A DNA stretch of 64,000 bases from contig JAHBXN010000007.1 in assembly GCA_019636475.1 (NCBI GenBank), positions 124,001 through 188,000 of the forward strand, written 5' to 3'. The position numbers and the translations under genes were made by a program. The stretch comes from Phycisphaerae bacterium (GTDB lineage Bacteria; Planctomycetota; Phycisphaerae; UBA1845; UTPLA1). The stretch's first letter is position 1, and each line of letters opens with the position of its first letter. Under the pieces are notes generated by a model, which worked only from the letters and a program-made list of their open reading frames with translations, searched no databases and was not told the DNA's origin. This document shows positions 60,210 through 64,000 of the stretch, piece by piece.

Positions 60210-61949
60210 TCAAATATCGCCCCAGACCCGTCGGGTCTCGTCACGAAGGTAGTTTAGCACCTCTCGCTCGGTTTCAAAGGTCATCACCCGGCGACGGACC
60301 CGAATTGCATCGGACAGCGTCACGCTTCGGATGATCTTCTTTACGCGAGGAATGTTTCCGGCGGCCATTGAAAACGTTCTTAACCCCATGCCTAGCAATA
60401 GGATAGTAAACAACGGATCGCCCGCCATCTCCCCACAAAGACTGACCTGGGTTCCCGCCCGGTCCGCATCGCGAACGACTCTTCGAACCAGCCGCAGCAC
60501 CGACGGATCGGCCGGTGTGTATAGCTGTGCCACTCGCTCATTGCCGCGATCGACCGCCAAAGTGTACTGAATGAGATCGTTGGTGCCGATGCTCATGAAA
60601 TCACATTCGCGGGCAAGCTCTCTCGCGCAGATCGCGGCTGCGGGCGTCTCTACCATGACGCCAACCGGAATGTTGCTGCGATACTCATAACCCTCTTCCT
60701 CAAGCTCCTCAGTCACGAGACTGAGCACGAACTTCGCCTGGCGCAATTCCATGATTCGGGAAATCAGCGGGAACATGACGCGGACATCGCCATATGCGCT
60801 GGCTCGCACGATCGCCCGTAACTGTGCCCGGAACATCGACAGATTCTGCAACGAATAGCGAATCGATCGAAGGCCGAGAAATGGATTCTTCTCGAGTTCC
60901 CAGCCACCGGCGCGATGACACTTGTCACCGCCGAGGTCCATTGTCCGGATCACAAGCGGGCGATTGCCGAGACTCTCCACCGCGGCACGATACGCCTCGT
61001 ACTGCTCCTCCTCCGAGGGCAACTGATTCTCGTCCATGAAGAGAAACTCGGTGCGGTAAAGCCCGATCCCGGTCGCGCCATTCCTGATGCAGTCTTCAAT
61101 CTCAAGCGGGAATTCAATGTTACCAAGCAGTTCGACCTGTATTCCGTCCTTCGTTTCAGCTCGAAGATCCCGGAGTTCCCCGAGCGTGGCGCGCACCTCG
61201 TTCAGATGGATTGCTTCGGCGGCATAGCCTTCACGCTGTGCCGTATCGGGATTGATGACGACAACGCCATGCAGACCGTCCACCACGACTGTATCGCCGC
61301 TCGAGACGTGCGCCGTGATGTCTTCGAGACCGACTACCGCAGGAATTCCGAGACCGGCTGCTATGATGGCGGTGTGCGATGTCGTGCCGCCCGCATCAGT
61401 TGCGAATCCGAGTAGGCGCTTCGACCGCTCCAACTCGACCAGTTGGGACGGAGTGAGATCATGAGCGATGATGACGACCGGTTCTTCCAGCGACTGGATA
61501 TCCTGGCGTGTTTCGCCGCCGACGTGAAAAAGCAGTCGCCGTTCAATGTCCTGGACATCCTTGGCCCGCTCTTGCAGGAAGGGACTGCCCATTTCCTGAA
61601 AGCGCCGACGATATCGCCGCATGAAAATGCTGATGGCGTAAGGCGCGCTGTATTGCTTCGACTCGATCAGGAGGGAAATTTCCCGCCGGGGTTTCGGGTC
61701 GGCCAGCCAGCGTTCGTGAAATCCGAAGATATCCGCGAGTTCGTTGCCGGCACGCTCCGCGAACCGCGTCCGTTCGGCCGAGACCTCTACGCGGGCGGCT
61801 TCAAACGCGCGATCGACGAGCGCGATTTCACTTTGGATGGCATCGGGTGGGACAATGCGCTTCGGAACGCGCGACTCTTCCGTATCCAGAACGAGTGCAT
61901 CACCGATTACCACCCCCGAGGAAACGCCGATTCCCCGTTTCAGCGGCAT
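60210..61949 (-). CDS. ptsI: Phosphoenolpyruvate-protein phosphotransferase (Enzyme I)
   Basis: A 579-aa cytosolic Enzyme I that takes phosphate from PEP and gives it to HPr. It shows the phosphohistidine 'GGTTSHTAIIAAGLGIPAVVG', 'GIGLYRTEFLFMDENQLPSEEEQY' and 'RTMDLGGDKC' for the PEP-binding domain, and 'VSLCGEMAGDPLFTILLLGMGL' with the catalytic Cys. Length is normal for EI. Directly downstream of ptsH (52 bp), in a hpf-ptsN-ptsH-ptsI order. GGAG stands about 8 nt before the ATG. Confidence 0.97.
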   Translation of the reverse strand: MPLKRGIGVSSGVVIGDALVLDTEESRVPKRIVPPDAIQSEIALVDRAFEAARVEVSAERTRFAERAGNELADIFGFHERWLADPKPRREISLLIESKQYSAPYAISIFMRRYRRRFQEMGSPFLQERAKDVQDIERRLLFHVGGETRQDIQSLEEPVVIIAHDLTPSQLVELERSKRLLGFATDAGGTTSHTAIIAAGLGIPAVVGLEDITAHVSSGDTVVVDGLHGVVVINPDTAQREGYAAEAIHLNEVRATLGELRDLRAETKDGIQVELLGNIEFPLEIEDCIRNGATGIGLYRTEFLFMDENQLPSEEEQYEAYRAAVESLGNRPLVIRTMDLGGDKCHRAGGWELEKNPFLGLRSIRYSLQNLSMFRAQLRAIVRASAYGDVRVMFPLISRIMELRQAKFVLSLVTEELEEEGYEYRSNIPVGVMVETPAAAICARELARECDFMSIGTNDLIQYTLAVDRGNERVAQLYTPADPSVLRLVRRVVRDADRAGTQVSLCGEMAGDPLFTILLLGMGLRTFSMAAGNIPRVKKIIRSVTLSDAIRVRRRVMTFETEREVLNYLRDETRRVWGDI

Positions 61950-62001
61950 CGCACGCTCCGTTCTCGCTGCGCACCATGCGCCGCCCGAGGGCCCGGGACG
62001 G

Positions 62002-62286
62002 TCATTCCTCGCCGAAGCGCGAATCGACCAATCGGGCCAGCGCCTCGACCGCCTCCCCGCAATCGTCGCCCTCGGCCACCAGCGTCAGCTTCGTGCCCTT
62101 GACGGCCTCGAGCAGCATCATTTCCATTGGACTCTTGCCGTCCACGGCCAACGAGTCTTTCAACACCCGGACCGAACTCTGAAAACGCGACGCCGTGTCC
62201 ACGAACCGCATTGCCGGCCGCGCATGCAAGCCCTGCACGTTCGAGATCACCACCACCCGCTCGGCTCTTTGCGGATTCTCTTGCAT
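62002..62286 (-). CDS. ptsH: HPr-type phosphocarrier protein
   Basis: A 94-aa phosphocarrier. 'NVQGLHARPAMRFVDTASRF' contains the active His (H-A-R-P), and 'VDGKSPMEMMLLEAVKG' carries the Ser equivalent to the regulatory Ser46 of HPr. Both sites are kept, so control by an HPr kinase is possible, but no hprK is in the window. The chosen ATG at 62286 gives a normal-length protein; the frame extends to 62325 and the ribosome binding site is weak. Between ptsN and ptsI. Confidence 0.95.
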   Translation of the reverse strand: MQENPQRAERVVVISNVQGLHARPAMRFVDTASRFQSSVRVLKDSLAVDGKSPMEMMLLEAVKGTKLTLVAEGDDCGEAVEALARLVDSRFGEE

Positions 62287-62418
62287 GTCGTTCGTCCATG
62301 ATCCATCCCGGGTTCGCGTTCGCACGCACGGCCCGCTGCAAACTTACCGATCGGTTCGATCCGAGCGCCAACCCTGATCCACCGTCACAGGGTGGATCCA
62401 TCAGTCGGGCGCGCCAGG

Positions 62419-62892
62419 TCAGGCACCGCTCGATTCGTCCGCTTCCTTCAAAAGATCAATGATCGCCTCGCGAGTTTCCGCCTGGCGAAGGAATTTTCGA
62501 AAATTGTCTCGTTGGAGATGCCGGAAAATATTTTCCATGGCCTGAAGGTGCCCGTCCGGAGAATCCGGCGGAGAAAGAAGTAGCACAATAGTATAAACCG
62601 GAGCACGATCCAGCGCCGCAAAATCGACACCCGTCGCACTGCGTCCGATCGCCGCCATGATTCGCGGAACCTTCACGTGCTTGACATGTGGCACCGCGAC
62701 GCCCTTGCCGAATCCGGTGCTTCCCTGATTCTCACGCTGAATCGCGGCCTTGGCGATGGCGTCAACGTCGTCCTTGTCCAAGGCGCCGGCCTCAGCAAGT
62801 GACTCGACCAACGACCGAATCACGCCGTTTCGGTCGGTGGCCTGCACGTTCGCATTGATGGCGCCCATTACGACGAAATCGCAGAGCTTCAT
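62419..62892 (-). CDS. ptsN: PTS EIIA protein of the nitrogen/fructose type
   Basis: A 157-aa EIIA-Ntr/fructose-like domain protein. 'FGKGVAVPHVKHVKVPRIMAAIGRS' holds the phosphoaccepting His, and the segment 'VRSLVESLAEAGALDKDDVDAIAKAAIQRENQGSTG' (seen in blocks) is standard. It accepts phosphate from HPr and usually acts as a regulator rather than feeding a permease. No EIIB or EIIC gene is nearby, supporting a regulatory role. Between hpf and ptsH, the widespread hpf-ptsN arrangement. Confidence 0.93.
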   Translation of the reverse strand: MKLCDFVVMGAINANVQATDRNGVIRSLVESLAEAGALDKDDVDAIAKAAIQRENQGSTGFGKGVAVPHVKHVKVPRIMAAIGRSATGVDFAALDRAPVYTIVLLLSPPDSPDGHLQAMENIFRHLQRDNFRKFLRQAETREAIIDLLKEADESSGA

Positions 62893-62950
62893 GTATTTCG
62901 GCCTTCATTCGCAACCGATGCACGGCGCCTCAGACATGCCTTCCGGGCAG

Positions 62951-63265
62951 TCATTGGCCCAAGCCTTCCGGGTGCTTTCGATTTCGGAATTTCTCTTTGT
63001 GCTTGTTTAGCTGCCGCTCAAGGTCCTTCACCGTCGCATCCAGCGCCGCATACGGATCTTCATGATTTTCCTTCGCGACAAAGGTCATATGATGATCCGC
63101 CTTGACGATGATTTCACACCGATGCGTCAGCGCTTCCTTGTCGAAAACGATGTCCGCTGACTGCGCACGGTCATAAAACCGTTCCAAGCGCGACGTCTTT
63201 TCGACTGAATAATTCCGGAGTTTCTCGCTCACGTCAAAGTGCCGACCGCTGACCGTGATCTGCAT
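62951..63265 (-). CDS. hpf: Ribosome hibernation promoting factor (HPF/RaiA)
   Basis: A 104-aa short-form HPF. It has 'MQITVSGRHFDVSEKLRNYSVEKTSRLERFYDRAQSADIVF' in consecutive blocks and 'VKADHHMTFVAKENHEDPYAALDATVKDLERQLNKHKEKFR' at the C-terminal half, with the D-x-Y-x-A-I/L-D block typical of HPF. It binds ribosomes in stationary phase and promotes hibernation. The downstream ptsN gene is a common neighbour. The stop-to-start gap to ptsN is 58 bp. Confidence 0.95.
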   Translation of the reverse strand: MQITVSGRHFDVSEKLRNYSVEKTSRLERFYDRAQSADIVFDKEALTHRCEIIVKADHHMTFVAKENHEDPYAALDATVKDLERQLNKHKEKFRNRKHPEGLGQ

Positions 63266-63441
63266 GTAAGTGTCTCAACTCGCCGTCGGCGGATCCGGAG
63301 TGGTTCGGTCCGCAGACGAAATCAGTTTGAAGTTCCAAGCACGGCAACTCATAACGCACGACAGCGCAGATACTTGCGCAATCCTACGACTGCCTCCCGA
63401 AAGTTTATTCGGTTCGACAAAGCCGGTCAACCCCCGGGAAA

Positions 63442-64000
63442 TCAAGCTCGCCCGGCTCGGGCAAGCACCGCAACAACGATCTTTTCGGCTTCGGCGCGGC
63501 GCAGGGCCCGCACCGCCTCATCGACCGTCGCCCCAGTCGTGTAGACATCGTCAATCACCCCGACTGTCCTGCCTTTGATGCTCGCGGGATCAACGACATC
63601 GAACGCACCGCGGATCAGCTCGGCCCGACCCGCATAGCTAACCATGGGCTGAGAATGAAACTCCGCCACATGCCGAACCGCCCGCAGCACGCGCTTCGGG
63701 CGCATTCCGATTTGACGTAACGCATGCGATGCCAACAGCCCGACGGGATGAAAACCCCGACTCAATCGACGGCGCCAATGTGATGGGATCGGCGTCCAGA
63801 AATCGACCGACGTCGCGATATCAGACGCGCGGATTGATTCTGCAAGCAGTCTGCCCAACAGATGATCCAATGTAAAGCGTGTCTTGAATCGAAGAATCAG
63901 TTCGCGCAGCACGCCCTCGTATCTTCCGACGCGAATGAACCCCGCCACACGAACCCGCCGGGATCGAGGCTCCCGACAGTCGCGACAGATGCCGTCGACG
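63442..64000 (-). CDS. comF: ComF-family phosphoribosyltransferase-like protein, 5' part cut by window edge
   Basis: At least 186 codons; the gene continues beyond the right edge. It matches the ComF/GntX family, a PRTase-fold protein involved in DNA uptake in competent bacteria but widespread in others. Visible features: the CxxC of the N-terminal zinc finger ('GICRDCR') just inside the edge, 'PIPSHWRRRLSRGFHPVGLLA' and the PRPP-binding 'TVGVIDDVYTTGATVDEAVRALRRA'. I draw the feature to 64000 because the frame remains open with the zinc-finger pattern; a GTG at 63948 is internal. Confidence 0.88.
   Translation of the reverse strand, partial: VDGICRDCREPRSRRVRVAGFIRVGRYEGVLRELILRFKTRFTLDHLLGRLLAESIRASDIATSVDFWTPIPSHWRRRLSRGFHPVGLLASHALRQIGMRPKRVLRAVRHVAEFHSQPMVSYAGRAELIRGAFDVVDPASIKGRTVGVIDDVYTTGATVDEAVRALRRAEAEKIVVAVLARAGRA

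Noticed and set aside
1-64000. CRISPR array, IS element, prophage or tRNA genes
   Set aside because: No regularly spaced repeats, transposase or integrase genes, terminal inverted repeats or tRNA cloverleaf were seen on reading either strand; a short tRNA could still be missed by eye.

Overview
This window is GC-rich, gene-dense chromosomal DNA (about 57 protein genes) and most likely comes from a member of the Planctomycetota, probably near the Phycisphaerae. The evidence is indirect but consistent. It includes dockerin-type calcium repeats on a secreted subtilase, an H-X9-DG style prepilin-like protein, an ECF sigma factor next to a Ser/Thr kinase with a planctomycete-style N-terminal segment, large TPR proteins, a CX4CH secreted protein, a rhomboid-TPR fusion, and outer-membrane (LpxL-type) chemistry. 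I saw no tRNA, rRNA, IS element, prophage or CRISPR array. It reads as core chromosome with lineage-specific genes between conserved operons.

Layout. 1-242: end of a P5C dehydrogenase gene. 263-4674 (minus): lpxL-like acyltransferase, Trm112-like protein, phosphoesterase, yidC. 5267-7675: secreted subtilase with two dockerin-like repeats. 8174-9811: DUF2203 protein, hotdog thioesterase, FMN-binding oxidase-like protein. 9898-13716: ECF sigma factor, divergent small leader ORF plus Ser/Thr kinase, convergent CX4CH protein. 13980-14450: ndk. 14586-23823 (minus): complex I membrane arm nuoH-[zinc ribbon]-nuoJKLMN plus a small helical protein. 24217-27841 (minus): small membrane protein, lipoprotein, ThiF/MoeB-type E1 enzyme, membrane protein with 7-residue repeats, rhomboid-TPR. 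28050-30026 (minus): topoisomerase VI subunit B without an adjacent A subunit. 30265-33262: two TPR genes. 33372-33854: a lone FliN-like protein. 34048-39873 (minus): rpmF-plsX-fabH-fabD-fabG-acpP-fabF. 40308-46905: exported alpha/beta hydrolase, GNAT, OPT transporter, GT39-like glycosyltransferase. 47376-52751: S41 protease, radical SAM protein, S9 peptidase. 52980-56376: GbsR-like regulator, 56-aa protein, methyltransferase, prepilin-like protein, lipoprotein. 56502-60021: RNase E/G with an unusual N-terminal extension, and the TIGR03936/DUF2344 protein. 60210-64000 (minus): comF-hpf-ptsN-ptsH-ptsI.

How the genes work together. The fab cluster is a full initiation and elongation set for fatty acids, with PlsX feeding phospholipid synthesis, and is read from a good promoter in front of rpmF. 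The nuo genes encode the proton-pumping arm of complex I; the peripheral-arm genes must lie elsewhere, and a zinc-ribbon gene sits where nuoI often is. EI, HPr and EIIA-Ntr without any visible permease suggest a regulatory PTS, next to the ribosome hibernation factor.

Most unusual items: the orphan Topo VI B subunit with a hairpin in its leader, the modified complex I subunits (N-terminally extended NuoH, His-rich insert in NuoL), the inverted architecture of RNase E/G, the ECF/leader-ORF/kinase/CX4CH group, and the solitary FliN-like protein. No single locus is clearly a new defence or mobile system; the kinase group and the ThiF-lipoprotein group are the best candidates for undescribed functions.
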